Of a DNA stretch of 64,000 nt, positions 8,887 to 18,330 are shown piece by piece. Each line of letters opens with the position of its first letter. The stretch's first letter is position 1. Where the stretch lies: positions 425,503-489,502 of the forward strand of contig NZ_VLLB01000005.1 in NCBI RefSeq assembly GCF_007830455.1, written 5' to 3'. Origin of the DNA: Pseudoduganella lurida (lineage in GTDB: Bacteria > Pseudomonadota > Gammaproteobacteria > Burkholderiales > Burkholderiaceae_D). Below the pieces are notes generated by a model that was given only the letters and a program-made list of their open reading frames with translations, was not told the DNA's origin and made no database searches. A program made the position numbers and the translations under genes.

Positions 8887-10797
8887 CTAGACCAGCCCCT
8901 CGAACAGCAGCACTTCCACCGTGTCGCCGGCGGCCACATTGCCTTGCTCATCCGGCAGTACGACGATGCAGTTCGCTTTCGTCATCGAGCGCAGGATGCC
9001 GGAGCCCTGCGCGCCCGTGATGCGCACCGTGCGGCTGCCATCGGGTGCCACTTCCAGAATGCCACGCTGGAATTCGGTGCGGCCCGGCCGCTTGCGGATC
9101 GCACCGGCGGCGCGCGCCTGCACCAGCAGGTCGTCCGGCACGCTGGCGCCCATCATGCGCAGCAGCGCGGGGCGGGCGAAGAAGTAGAACGACACCATCA
9201 CGGCCACCGGATTGCCGGGCAGGCCGAACAGGAAGGCTTCGCGGCCGCTGCCGGTATCATGTTGGGTATCGCTGCGGGCACCGATGCGGCCGAACGCCAT
9301 CGGCCGGCCGGGCCGCATGCCGATCGTCCAGAAGGCCACCTCGCCCAGCCGGGCCATGATGTCGCGCGTGTAGTCGGCGGCACCGGCCGATACGCCGCCG
9401 GAAGTGATGATCGCGTCAGCGCTCTCGCATGCATCGCACAGCGCCGCTTCCAGCGCGGCCGGATCGTCGCGCACGATGCCCATGTCGACAATCTCGCAGC
9501 CCAGGCGCGTGAGCATGCCGAACAGCGTGTAGCGGTTGCTGTCGTAGACGCTGCCCTGGCCGAGCGGTTCGCCGATCGAGCGCAATTCGTCGCCGGTGGA
9601 GAAGAACGCCACGCGCAGGCGGCGGCGCACGGCCACTTCGGCGATGCCCAGCGAGGCGATCAGGCCCAGGTCCGCGGGCCGCACGATGCGCCCGGCCGCC
9701 AGCGCGGCGCGTCCCGCCATCAGGTCCTCGCCGGCCAGGCGGCGGTTGTCGCCGGCGCGCACGCTGCGTGGCGCCACGGTCACGCTGTCTTCCGTGATGC
9801 CGGCCGCGTGTTCCTGGGCCAGCACGGTGTCGCAGCCGGCCGGCATCACGGCGCCCGTCATGATGCGCACGGCTTCGCCGGCGGCCGGCTGCAAGGCCGA
9901 AGGGCGTCCCGCGTAGACCGTGCCGATGACTCTCAGGGTGGTGGGATGCTCGGTGCTCAGCTGGGCACCGCCAAAGGCAAAGCCGTCCATCGCGGAATTG
10001 TCGTGCGCGGGCACGCTGATCGGCGAGACGATGTCGCCGGCCAGCACGCGGCCCAGCGCAGCGCGCAGCGCCACCTTTTCGGTGCCGCGCACCGGCTGCA
10101 CGAAGTCGCTGATGATCTGGCGTGCCTGGCGCACGGGCACCGCATGGGGATCGTAGCCGGCATGGGCTGCGGCGACCTGCCGCAGCGTGGCGCGGGTGCC
10201 CTCGGCGTCGCGCAGCTCGTCGGGCGTATTGATGTTGCGGAAGGCGCCCGCATCGGTGAACAGCACTTCGGCCACCTTCAGCGCGCCATGCCAGCCATCC
10301 ATGCGGCGGCCGCCTTCGGCCAGGTAGCTTTCCAGCTGTGGCAGCACGGCGCGCTTCATCAGCGCGAAAACCGGGTGCGACTGCTTGCGCGCGGCGCCGG
10401 TGGCATCGGCCTCCAGCGTGACGGCGATGGCGATGTCGGCATCCTGCGCCAGCAGCGCGGCATGCAGCTTCGCGACCAGGTCGTCCGGCAGGAAGGGCGA
10501 ATCGCAGGGCACGGTGGCCAGCAGCGGCGTGTCGGCGTGGCGCAGGGCTGTCTGCAGGCCGGCCAGCGGACCTTCGTAGCCCGCCAGCTCGTCGGCCAGC
10601 ACGGGCACGCCCAGCGCCGCGTAGTGCGCCGTGCTGCGGTTGGCGCTGATGGTGACGTGGGCGACCTGTGGCGTGAAGCGCTGCAGTACATGGCCGGCGA
10701 GGGTGCCGCCGCGGAACGGCTGCAGGCCCTTGTCGACGCCGCCCATGCGGGTGCCGCGGCCGCCGGCAAGCAGCAGGCCGCTGATCGTGTCCGTCAT
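8887..10797 (-). CDS. MobA-MoeA fusion: molybdenum cofactor guanylyltransferase / molybdopterin molybdotransferase
   Basis: A 636-residue protein joining two cofactor enzymes. Residues 1 to about 195 are MobA: the nucleotide-binding motif LLAGGRGTRMGGVDKGL (8-24), PCDSPFLPDDLV, and FRNINTPDEL near its end. From about residue 218 the MoeA/gephyrin-like part begins, with PAHDNSAMDGFAF (263-275), [40 protein letters not shown] and GLPGNPVAVMVSF, then a C-terminal MoeA domain. There is no stop or frame change across the junction. Together the domains would insert molybdate into molybdopterin and then attach GMP. The ATG directly abuts the moaA stop codon (TAA-ATG), so translation is probably coupled. 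Confidence 0.9.
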   Translation of the reverse strand: MTDTISGLLLAGGRGTRMGGVDKGLQPFRGGTLAGHVLQRFTPQVAHVTISANRSTAHYAALGVPVLADELAGYEGPLAGLQTALRHADTPLLATVPCDSPFLPDDLVAKLHAALLAQDADIAIAVTLEADATGAARKQSHPVFALMKRAVLPQLESYLAEGGRRMDGWHGALKVAEVLFTDAGAFRNINTPDELRDAEGTRATLRQVAAAHAGYDPHAVPVRQARQIISDFVQPVRGTEKVALRAALGRVLAGDIVSPISVPAHDNSAMDGFAFGGAQLSTEHPTTLRVIGTVYAGRPSALQPAAGEAVRIMTGAVMPAGCDTVLAQEHAAGITEDSVTVAPRSVRAGDNRRLAGEDLMAGRAALAAGRIVRPADLGLIASLGIAEVAVRRRLRVAFFSTGDELRSIGEPLGQGSVYDSNRYTLFGMLTRLGCEIVDMGIVRDDPAALEAALCDACESADAIITSGGVSAGAADYTRDIMARLGEVAFWTIGMRPGRPMAFGRIGARSDTQHDTGSGREAFLFGLPGNPVAVMVSFYFFARPALLRMMGASVPDDLLVQARAAGAIRKRPGRTEFQRGILEVAPDGSRTVRITGAQGSGILRSMTKANCIVVLPDEQGNVAAGDTVEVLLFEGLV

Positions 10798-11910
10798 TTA
10801 TCCCCCGATATAGGACATTTCGACGCGGCGCTCGCCCACGCGCGACAGGCCGTCCGTGTTGATGGTGCGCAGTTCCGAATAGCGGTCGCCGCGCACGCGC
10901 CACAGCGCGCCGATGGCGGCGGCCAGTTCCTCGTCGCTGCGGCCTTCGCGCAGCAGCGCGCGCAGGTCATGGCCCTGGGTGGCGAACAGGCAGGTGTACA
11001 GCTTGCCTTCGGTGGACAGGCGCGTGCGCGTGCAGTCGCCGCAGAACGCCTGCGTGACGCTGGAGATCATGCCGACCTCGCCGCCGCCATCGGCGTAGCG
11101 CCAGCGGGTAGCCGTCTCGCCCGTGTAGTTCGGGTTGACCGCCACCAGCGGCATCTCCGCGCCGATGCGGCGCACGATCTCGGCGGACGGGATCACGTCG
11201 CGCATGTTCCAGCCGTTCGAGGCGCCCACGTCCATGTATTCGATGAAGCGCAGGATGTGCGGCGTGCCCTTGAAGTGGCGCGCCATCGGCAGGATTTCCT
11301 GCTCGTTGGTGCCGGCTTTCACCACCATGTTGACCTTGATGGGGCCGAGCCCCGCTTCATGGGCCGCGTCGATCCCGTGCAGCACGTCGGCCACGGCGAA
11401 GTCCACGTCGTTCATGGCGCGGAAGGTGGCATCGTCGAGCGCATCGAGCGATACCGTCACGCGCTGCAGGCCGGCATCCTTCAGGGAACGCGCCTTGCGG
11501 GCCAGCAGCGAACCGTTGGTGGTCAGGGTGATGTCGAGCGGCTTGCCGGATGGCGTGCGCATGTCCGCCAGCATCTCGATGAGGCGTTCGATGTTCTTGC
11601 GCAGCAGGGGCTCGCCACCCGTCAGCCGGATCTTTTCCACGCCATGCGCCACGAACTGGCGCGCCACGCGGGCGATCTCCTCGAAGGTGAGCAGCGAGGA
11701 ATGCGGCAGGTACTGGTAATCCTTGTCGAACACTTCCTTCGGCATGCAGTACACGCAGCGGAAGTTGCAGCGGTCCGTGATGGAAATGCGCAGGTCGCGC
11801 AGCGGCCGGTCCAGGCGATCGCGCACCTCGCCGGTGGGCGCGTCGATATGGGCAGGCACCGACAGCGGCCGGTGGCGGCTGTCGGACAGGATGATGATCT
11901 TCTCGTTCAT
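10798..11910 (-). CDS. moaA: GTP 3',8-cyclase MoaA
   Basis: A 370-residue radical-SAM enzyme that carries out the first step of molybdenum cofactor synthesis. The N-terminal [4Fe-4S] motif is CNFRCVYC within [19 protein letters not shown]. The SAM-binding GGEP follows ([12 protein letters not shown]). The second cluster motif is [21 protein letters not shown], and the protein ends with the conserved Gly-Gly (SYIGG). I chose the ATG at 11910 ([10 protein letters not shown]); an upstream extension into the repeat-bearing intergenic region has no family resemblance. It is transcribed into mobA-moeA with no gap, forming a compact Mo-cofactor operon. Confidence 0.95.
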   Translation of the reverse strand: MNEKIIILSDSRHRPLSVPAHIDAPTGEVRDRLDRPLRDLRISITDRCNFRCVYCMPKEVFDKDYQYLPHSSLLTFEEIARVARQFVAHGVEKIRLTGGEPLLRKNIERLIEMLADMRTPSGKPLDITLTTNGSLLARKARSLKDAGLQRVTVSLDALDDATFRAMNDVDFAVADVLHGIDAAHEAGLGPIKVNMVVKAGTNEQEILPMARHFKGTPHILRFIEYMDVGASNGWNMRDVIPSAEIVRRIGAEMPLVAVNPNYTGETATRWRYADGGGEVGMISSVTQAFCGDCTRTRLSTEGKLYTCLFATQGHDLRALLREGRSDEELAAAIGALWRVRGDRYSELRTINTDGLSRVGERRVEMSYIGG

Positions 11911-12025
11911 TACTAAAACTGCATCGGGGGCATGGATTTCATCCGCATACGATAGCACGGGGCCCGTTCCCTCACAGGCCGCGCTCTGGCAGACGGGAGC
12001 GCGAGCGCCTGGACCTTGCGGCCCA

Positions 12026-12154
12026 GCTCGTGTCACATGGGGTCAGGCACCATGACACGAGCTCATCACTAGCGTGGTCAAGGGCAGGCGATCAGGCCAA
12101 GGGCAATTGACTGTTCTGTTCGTGTCACAGTGCCTGACCCTATGTGACACGGGC
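12026..12154. repeat. Inverted pair of ~36-bp GTGTCA-bounded REP-like elements
   Basis: The first element (12026-12062) has perfect 10-bp ends, GCTCGTGTCA and TGACACGAGC, around a GGGGTCAGGCACC core. The second (about 12119-12154) has CGTGTCACA and TGTGACACG ends around a GTGCCTGACCC core and is the reverse complement of the first with a few changes. They are separated by 56 bp. The core is a variant of the GGGGTCAGACCCC palindromes found elsewhere in the window. Confidence 0.7.
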
Positions 12155-12160
12155 TCGGCA

Positions 12161-12190
12161 ATAAAAAAGGGAAGCCGAAGCTTCCCTTTT
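12161..12190 (-). terminator. rho-independent terminator of rne
   Basis: On the minus strand, AAAAGGGAAGC-TTCG-GCTTCCCTTTT is a perfect 11-bp stem with a stable UUCG tetraloop, followed by TTATT. It lies 20 bp after the rne stop. Confidence 0.88.
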
Positions 12191-12209
12191 GGGTGGCACC
12201 GGCGCTGGA

Positions 12210-15200
12210 TCAGCGGCGGGTGTCCACCTGGACAAGCGGTTCGTCGGCGATCACCGGCGCGGGCTTGCGGGCGCGGCCGACGCGGACGGGGGCCTCTTCC
12301 TGCACGGCTTCCTGCGCGGCGCGCAGTTTGGCCGGGTCGGTCGAGGCCATCTGCAGGCCGGCGGCGGCCAGCACCGATTCCAGGTCGGCGGGTGCCGGCG
12401 CCGGGGCAGGTGCTGGAGCCGGCGCGGCAGGCGACGGTGCGGCGACCGGCGCGGCAACGGCTGCCGGCTGGGTCGCAACGGCTTCTTCCTTCACGGCCTC
12501 GGCGGTAGCGACTTCGGCCGCGGCCTGGGTCACGACAGGCTCCGGTACGGCTGGCGCGGCCTGCGTTTCGTCGACCGGCGCTGCGGCGACTGGCGGCAGC
12601 GGCTCGGCAGCTGGCGCGTCGACGATTTCCGCTTCGGCGGGCTCGGCGGCGACGGACTCGGCGGCGACCGGCTCGGCTGCAACCGGCTCGGCAGCGGTCG
12701 GCTGGGGAGCCGCCTCGACCGGCGCAGCCGTCGCCACCGCGAACGGCGTGGCTTCGGCGGGCTCGGCCTGCACCGGTGCCACCTCGGCGCGGTCCGCGTG
12801 GGACTGGGCACCGATCACGTTCACCTGGGCGTTCTCCGCCCGGGCTTCGGACGAAGCTGCTGCCGGCACGCTTTCCGGCGCGGCGGTCGAAGCATCGGTC
12901 GATGCAGCGGCCGGGGCATCCTGCCTGGCAACTGCATCGGTACGGTACGAGATCTGCACCTCTTCCGTGACCACGGCAACGGTCACCGCAGTGATGCGTT
13001 CCGCCTCGGCCGACACGCCACCGCTGGCACCGTCGGCAACTGCTTCATTGCCTTCCAGGCCCTCGGCACCTTCTTCGCGCTCGCGGCGGTTGCGGTTGCG
13101 GCCACCGCGGCGACGGCGGCGGCGCGGTTCGTCGCCGTTCTCGCCACCTTCCAGTTCCTCGCCTTCCGGACCGTTGGTACCGGCCGATTTCACCAGGCCC
13201 TGGGTATCGCCAGCCGGGATATCGACAACCGGTGCACCGGTCCCGGTGCCGACCGGGCCCACGCCCGCTGCGGCCAGTGCCAGTTCATCGGCCTTCGCTT
13301 CGGCCGGCTGTGCCTTCGGTTCACGGGCTTCACGCGGCTCGCGTGGCGGACGCGGCTCGCGCGGCGGACGCTCGCCACGCTCGGGACGTTCACCACGCTC
13401 CGGACGCTCGGCGCGTTCCGGGCGCTCGCCACGTTCCGCGCGTGGCGCAGCGACGGCACCTTCGACGCCCTCAGCGCCTTTGAAACCTTCGCCCTTGACG
13501 CCATCAACGCCCTTGAACCCTTCGCCTTTGACACCATCCGTCTTCTCGCGCGGTTCCCGCGGCGGACGCGGTGGCCGCGGCGGACGGGCTTCCGCGGCCG
13601 GCTTCACCAGCGACTCGTCGCGGGCACCCGGTTCGCGTTCTTCACGCGCGCCTTTCGGACCACGGCCACGGCCCCGCGGGCCACGGGCATGCTTGTCGCC
13701 ACGCTCGCCGGCGGCGGCAGGCTTCGTCACGATGGCGGGAGCGGCCGGCGCCGGCGCAGGCTGTTCGGTCTCGCCCGTGAAGAAGGCGGCCAGCTTGGCA
13801 AAGAAGCCTTTCTTCGCGGGTGCCGGGGCGAACACCGGTGCGGCGGCAGGCGCGGCTTCCGGGGCTGGCGTGCGGTCGACGATCGGCGCCGGCTGGTCCG
13901 GCGTGATCGACTTGACGACGGCTTCCTGGCGCGGCTTCTGCTCTTCCTTCTGGCGCTTGGCGAAGCCCATGTCGGTTTCCGCCGTGTCGGCCATCGTGTA
14001 GCTGGCGGCCACGTCTTCCAGGCGCGGATCGTCGTGCTTGATGCGCTCGAGCTTGTAGTGCGGCGTGTCCAGGTGCTTGTTCGGCACCAGGATCACGGTG
14101 ATGCGGTGGCGGTTCTCGATCTTCAGGACCTCGCCGCGCTTCTCGTTCAGCAGGAAGGCGGCCACGTCGACCGGCACCTGCACGTGGATGGCGGCGCTGT
14201 TTTCCTTCATCGCCTCTTCCTGGATGATGCGCAGCACCTGCAGGGCGGACGATTCGGTATCGCGGATGTGGCCAGTGCCGGAGCAGCGCGGGCACGTCAC
14301 GTGCGAGCCTTCCGACAGGGAAGGGCGCAGGCGCTGGCGCGACAGTTCCATCAGGCCGAAGCGCGAGATCTTGCCCATCTGCACACGGGCGCGGTCATGG
14401 TGCAGCGCGTCCTTCAGGCGCTGTTCCACTTCGCGCTGGTTCTTCGACACTTCCATGTCGATGAAGTCGATCACGATCAGGCCGCCCAGGTCGCGCAGGC
14501 GCAGCTGGCGGGCCACTTCCTCGGCCGCTTCGCAGTTGGTGTTGAAGGCGGTCGTTTCGATGTCCGAGCCGCGCGTGGCGCGGGCCGAGTTGACGTCGAC
14601 GGAGACCAGCGCTTCGGTGTGGTCGATCACGATGGCGCCGCCCGATGGCAGCGGCACGGTGCGGCTGTAGGCCGTCTCGATCTGGTGTTCGATCTGGAAG
14701 CGCGAGAACAGCGGCACGTCGTCGCTGTAGCGTTTCACGCGGTGCACCATGTCGGGCATCACGTGGCTCATGAACTGGTGGGCCTGGTCGTAGATCTCGT
14801 CGGTATCGATCAGGATCTCGCCGATGTCGGGCTGGAAGTAGTCGCGGATCGCGCGGATCACGAGGGACGATTCCTGGTAGATCAGGAAGGCGCCGTTGGC
14901 CGACTTCGACGCGCCTTCGATCGCGCGCCACAGCTGCATCAGGTAGTTCAGGTCCCACTGCAGTTCTTCGACGTTGCGGCCGATGCCGGCCGTGCGGGCG
15001 ATCACGGACATGCCCTGCGGCAGGTCCAGCTTGTCCATCGTCTCGCGCAGTTCCTGGCGTTCTTCGCCTTCGACACGGCGCGACACGCCGCCGCCGCGCG
15101 GGTTGTTCGGCATCAGCACGAGGTAGCGGCCGGCCAGCGAGATGAACGAGGTCAGGGCGGCGCCCTTGTTGCCGCGCTCCTCTTTTTCCACCTGGACGAC

Positions 15201-15497
15201 GATTTCCTGGCCTTCGCGCAGCGCTTCCTTGATGGTGGCGTTGCGGACATCGCAGCCTTCACGGAAGTAGGTGCGGGCCACTTCCTTGAACGGCAGGAAG
15301 CCGTGGCGGTCTTCGCCGTAGCTGACGAAGCAGGCTTCCAGCGACGGCTCGATGCGGGTGATGACACCCTTGTAGATATTCGACTTGCGCTGTTCGCGTC
15401 CGGCCGTTTCGATGTCGATGTCGATCAGTTTCTGACCATCGACAATGGCTACGCGCAGCTCTTCCTGCTGCGTAGCATTGAACAACATGCGTTTCAT
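12210..15497 (-). CDS. rne: Ribonuclease E
   Basis: A 1095-residue endoribonuclease and degradosome scaffold for mRNA decay and rRNA/tRNA processing. The catalytic N-half starts MKRMLFNATQQEELRVAIVDGQKL. It has the S1 RNA-binding domain (about residues 30-120), the DNase I-like site with Asp in VSVDVNS and LIVIDFIDMEV, and the zinc-link CPRCSGTGH near residue 400. From about residue 530 the protein is low-complexity: proline/alanine tracts, an Arg-rich GRNRNRRERE patch and an ERPERGERP-type repeat, ending EPLVQVDTRR. This disordered half would carry RNA- and partner-binding segments. The start at 15497 is the conserved one, with GGAG about 10 nt upstream. It is divergent from rluC, as in many proteobacteria. 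Confidence 0.95.
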   Translation of the reverse strand: MKRMLFNATQQEELRVAIVDGQKLIDIDIETAGREQRKSNIYKGVITRIEPSLEACFVSYGEDRHGFLPFKEVARTYFREGCDVRNATIKEALREGQEIVVQVEKEERGNKGAALTSFISLAGRYLVLMPNNPRGGGVSRRVEGEERQELRETMDKLDLPQGMSVIARTAGIGRNVEELQWDLNYLMQLWRAIEGASKSANGAFLIYQESSLVIRAIRDYFQPDIGEILIDTDEIYDQAHQFMSHVMPDMVHRVKRYSDDVPLFSRFQIEHQIETAYSRTVPLPSGGAIVIDHTEALVSVDVNSARATRGSDIETTAFNTNCEAAEEVARQLRLRDLGGLIVIDFIDMEVSKNQREVEQRLKDALHHDRARVQMGKISRFGLMELSRQRLRPSLSEGSHVTCPRCSGTGHIRDTESSALQVLRIIQEEAMKENSAAIHVQVPVDVAAFLLNEKRGEVLKIENRHRITVILVPNKHLDTPHYKLERIKHDDPRLEDVAASYTMADTAETDMGFAKRQKEEQKPRQEAVVKSITPDQPAPIVDRTPAPEAAPAAAPVFAPAPAKKGFFAKLAAFFTGETEQPAPAPAAPAIVTKPAAAGERGDKHARGPRGRGRGPKGAREEREPGARDESLVKPAAEARPPRPPRPPREPREKTDGVKGEGFKGVDGVKGEGFKGAEGVEGAVAAPRAERGERPERAERPERGERPERGERPPREPRPPREPREAREPKAQPAEAKADELALAAAGVGPVGTGTGAPVVDIPAGDTQGLVKSAGTNGPEGEELEGGENGDEPRRRRRRGGRNRNRREREEGAEGLEGNEAVADGASGGVSAEAERITAVTVAVVTEEVQISYRTDAVARQDAPAAASTDASTAAPESVPAAASSEARAENAQVNVIGAQSHADRAEVAPVQAEPAEATPFAVATAAPVEAAPQPTAAEPVAAEPVAAESVAAEPAEAEIVDAPAAEPLPPVAAAPVDETQAAPAVPEPVVTQAAAEVATAEAVKEEAVATQPAAVAAPVAAPSPAAPAPAPAPAPAPADLESVLAAAGLQMASTDPAKLRAAQEAVQEEAPVRVGRARKPAPVIADEPLVQVDTRR

Positions 15498-16171
15498 TTT
15501 TATGTGACTCCGCGACCCGTGGGCCATGTAAAGCCGCTCCCGAAAGAACGGCAACCATACAGGGATATACGCGGGAACTAAGGAGGCTGCGGGGAAATGC
15601 CTCGTCGTGCAGCAGCGTCGCACGACCAATAAAAGCGCGCGGCGGCCGCAGTGGGCGCATGAAGCCGATCGTCATGCCGAGTTCGCACCACCTGCATGGG
15701 CCGGTCCGGCCCGGGTCGGGCGGACGCGCGACTGGCGATCAACAAGGTTCATCGACAGCGCGATTCAATCGCGGACATGCAGGCGTGCGCAATGCGTCAG
15801 CCAGGGCATCTTGTGTGGTGCCTGGCGAAACGGCAAGCGTTATCAGCTCCATCATGGGCAAGCACGACTTTTGAGACTGCCGGTCTGCCGGTGAGGGCTT
15901 GGCGGCGTCCGATTTGTGCTTGCCTGTTTATCCTAACGTTCCAGCCAGTCTAATTCCAACATCCGGCCACCCGACCCGATGACGACAGTGGTCGCCACCC
16001 TGATCCGCAGCCGTACGTGCGTATACATTTCTTTCCGCTGAATTTGCAATCGGCGAGGCCAGCGGAGACGCCCCTGTGTAAAATTGTGGTTTTCTTCTTA
16101 CACTGCAGTTACCCGGCATGTGCTGTGTTATAAGCACCGCATTGCAACGGCGAATTGATTATATATTCAAA
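15498..16171. other. Divergent rne / rluC intergenic region
   Basis: About 670 bp without a supported gene. Known rne genes have long structured leaders used for autoregulation, and this space would accommodate one, but I cannot show the fold by eye. A weak promoter candidate for rne is listed separately. AT-rich sequence just before rluC (16155-16170) probably belongs to its start region. Confidence 0.5.
15930..15959 (-). promoter_or_regulatory. Possible rne promoter
   Basis: On the minus strand TTGGAA (15954-15959) and TAGGAT (15930-15935) are separated by 18 bp; each matches the sigma70 consensus at 4/6. It would give a leader of about 420 nt. Weak evidence. Confidence 0.25.
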
Positions 16172-17224
16172 ATGAAGGACTTAGAGAGAAATTCTGGGAA
16201 GGCAATCCAAAAGCCCCGCGGTGCCACCCCGCCACCGGCCGGCAGCGCTTCCCCCAACACAGTCCCGCCGCAAGCACAATTCGTCACGATCGGCGAAGAA
16301 GAGGCCGGTCAGCGTATCGATAACTACCTGTTGCGAATTTGCAAAGGTGTACCGAAGAGCCATGTGTACCGGATCCTGCGCTCCGGCGAAGTGCGCGTCA
16401 ACAAGGGCCGCATCGACCAGTTGTACCGCCTGGTGGCCGGCGACGTGGTGCGCATTCCACCGGTGCGTATCGCGGAGAAGCCGGACAATGCCGCCCCGGC
16501 AGCGGAATTTCCCGTCATTTTCGAGGATGCGCACCTGCTCGTCATCGACAAGCCGGCCGGCGTGGCCGTGCATGGCGGGTCCGGCGTGTCGTTCGGCGTG
16601 ATCGAACAGCTGCGTGCGTCCCGCCCGGATGCCAAGTTCCTGGAACTGGTGCACCGGTTGGACCGCGAAACCTCCGGCCTGCTGCTGCTGGCCAAGAAGC
16701 GCTCGGCACTGACCAGCCTGCACGAACAGATGCGCGATGGCAAAACGGACAAGCGCTACCTGGCGCTGGCGGCGGGCGACTGGAAGAACAAGCGCCAGCA
16801 CATCAAGCTGCCGCTGCACAAATATACGACCGGCGACGGCGAGCGGCGCGTGGCCGTGCAGGCCGATGGCATGGCTTCCCATACGGTGTTCACGCTGCTG
16901 AAGAAATACCAGGCGGGTTTGCAATACTACGCGCTGCTCGAGGCCGAGCTGAAAACCGGCCGTACCCACCAGATCCGCGTGCACCTCCAGTCGACCGGCT
17001 GCCCGATCGCCGGCGACGACAAATACGGCGACTTCCCGCTGAACAAGGCGCTGCAGAAGCCGGACGGTAACCGCATCGCCCTGAAGCGCATGTTCCTGCA
17101 CGCGCACCAGATCACGTTCCGTCATCCGGAGTCCGGCAAGATCGTCACGCTGAACGCGCCGCTGGCCCGCGAGTGCGAAAGATTCTTGGTAAGCTTGGGG
17201 CCGCCCGTTGTGGGCGAGCACTGA
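16172..17224 (+). CDS. rluC: 23S rRNA pseudouridine synthase RluC
   Basis: About 350 residues. The N-terminal S4-like RNA-binding domain covers IDNYLLRICKGVPKSHVYRIL and GEVRVNKGRI. The RluA-type catalytic domain has the signature HRLDRETSGLLLLAKK with the nucleophilic Asp, followed by KTGRTHQIRVHL. RluC converts uridines near 955, 2504 and 2580 of 23S rRNA in E. coli. The ATG at 16172 gives MKDLERNSGK; an upstream in-frame ATG at 16118 is possible but neither has a clear ribosome binding site. Conservation begins near FVTIGEEEAGQ (residue ~37). Position divergent to rne supports RluC over other RluA-family members. Confidence 0.9.
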   Translation: MKDLERNSGKAIQKPRGATPPPAGSASPNTVPPQAQFVTIGEEEAGQRIDNYLLRICKGVPKSHVYRILRSGEVRVNKGRIDQLYRLVAGDVVRIPPVRIAEKPDNAAPAAEFPVIFEDAHLLVIDKPAGVAVHGGSGVSFGVIEQLRASRPDAKFLELVHRLDRETSGLLLLAKKRSALTSLHEQMRDGKTDKRYLALAAGDWKNKRQHIKLPLHKYTTGDGERRVAVQADGMASHTVFTLLKKYQAGLQYYALLEAELKTGRTHQIRVHLQSTGCPIAGDDKYGDFPLNKALQKPDGNRIALKRMFLHAHQITFRHPESGKIVTLNAPLARECERFLVSLGPPVVGEH

Positions 17225-17282
17225 TTATCGGCACGTTCGCACCGCAACCACTACAAGAACAGGAGCCGGCCACGCCGGAGAC

Positions 17283-17945
17283 ATGGCAAGAAAGCAATTC
17301 GACCTGATCGTGTTCGACTGGGACGGCACGCTGATGGACAGTACCGCAACCATCGTGAAAAGCATCCAGGCCGCGGCCCGCGACCTGGGCCTGCCCGTTC
17401 CCAGCCGGGAAATCGCCGCGCACGTGATCGGCCTGGGCCTGGCAGAAGCCATGCAGAAGGTGCTGCCGCCGGATGTGGACCCGAAATACCATGGCCGCAT
17501 GCTGGAACGCTACCGCTACCACTACCTCACGAAGGACCACGAACTGGTGCTGTTCGACGGCGTGCCGGAGATGCTGTCCGAGCTGTTCCAGCAGGGCTAC
17601 TTCCTGGCCGTCGCCACCGGCAAGAGCCGCGTGGGCCTGAACCGTTCGCTGGATGCCGCAAAGCTGCTGGGTACCTTCCATGCCACGCGCTGTGCGGACG
17701 AAACATTCTCCAAGCCCCATCCGGCCATGCTGCAGGAACTCACCCGCGAACTGGGGCAGGACCTGCGCCGCACCGTGATGATCGGCGACACCACGCACGA
17801 CCTGCTGATGGCGCAGAACGCCGGCGCGGCCGGCATCGCCGTCGAATACGGCGCCCATCCGGTCGAGCAGCTGCAGGCCTGCCGCCCGCTGTTCTCCGCG
17901 AAGAACGTGCCGGAACTGCACGCGTGGCTGGATGCCCATGCCTGA
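17283..17945 (+). CDS. HAD-IA family phosphatase (phosphoglycolate phosphatase-like)
   Basis: A 220-residue haloacid-dehalogenase-type hydrolase. Motif I is FDWDGTLMDST near residue 11, motif II is VATGKSR, motif III Lys is in FSKPHPAM, and motif IV is MIGDTTHDLLMA. The cap is the helical C1 type. Family relatives dephosphorylate small phosphoesters such as 2-phosphoglycolate, but the substrate cannot be read from sequence. The ATG at 17283 is chosen because conservation starts just after it; the upstream extension reads through the rluC-proximal spacer. The next gene overlaps its 3' end. Confidence 0.85.
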   Translation: MARKQFDLIVFDWDGTLMDSTATIVKSIQAAARDLGLPVPSREIAAHVIGLGLAEAMQKVLPPDVDPKYHGRMLERYRYHYLTKDHELVLFDGVPEMLSELFQQGYFLAVATGKSRVGLNRSLDAAKLLGTFHATRCADETFSKPHPAMLQELTRELGQDLRRTVMIGDTTHDLLMAQNAGAAGIAVEYGAHPVEQLQACRPLFSAKNVPELHAWLDAHA

Positions 17946-18324
17946 GCCGACCGCCATGACCGGGGACCGCTTCGTTTGCGCGGCCGATGCGGTGGCCGAT
18001 GGCGGCCGGGGCGTGCGCTTCGACGTGCTGGCCGGCGGCGCACCGGCCACGGCGTTCGTCATCCGGCACGGCGGCAAGGCGTATGCCTACCTGAACCGCT
18101 GTGCCCACGTGCCGGTGGAACTGGACTGGGCCGAAGGCGAATTCTTCGAGTCCGGCAAGATGTACCTGATGTGCGCCACGCACGGCGCCGTGTATGTGCC
18201 CAGCACGGGTGCCTGCGCCGGCGGCCCGTGCCGGGGCGGCAGGCTCACCCCCGTGGCGCTGGCCGAGCGCGACGGCAATCTCTACTGGCAACCGGATCAC
18301 TATCTGCGCCCGCGGGCGGACTGA
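17938..18324 (+). CDS. Rieske [2Fe-2S] domain protein
   Basis: A 128-residue protein that is almost entirely one Rieske domain. The cluster ligands are visible as CAH (NRCAHVPVELDW) and CATH (LMCATHGAVYVPSTGAC), matching CxH...CxxH of ferredoxin-type Rieske proteins. It overlaps the end of the phosphatase gene by 8 nt and lies just before sppA, so it is probably co-transcribed with both. Two other in-frame ATGs (17932, 17956) are possible. Function of such stand-alone proteins is unknown; electron transfer is the default assumption. Confidence 0.88.
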   Translation: MPEPTAMTGDRFVCAADAVADGGRGVRFDVLAGGAPATAFVIRHGGKAYAYLNRCAHVPVELDWAEGEFFESGKMYLMCATHGAVYVPSTGACAGGPCRGGRLTPVALAERDGNLYWQPDHYLRPRAD

Positions 18325-18330
18325 AAACAC

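Larger units (their letters stand above)
11911..12209. other. Intergenic region between moaA and rne
   Basis: About 300 bp. It holds the moaA upstream region, an inverted pair of REP-like elements (12026-12154) and the rne terminator (12161-12190). No gene is supported. Confidence 0.6.

Noticed and set aside
8944..11916. Very long plus-strand reading frame opposite mobA-moeA and moaA
   Set aside because: It is a mirror frame of GC-rich coding DNA: His/Arg/Gln-rich composition, no family motif, no ribosome binding site, while the opposite strand encodes clear enzymes.
12189..15581. 1130-codon plus-strand reading frame opposite rne
   Set aside because: Antisense shadow of RNase E; composition is biased and no domain is recognisable.
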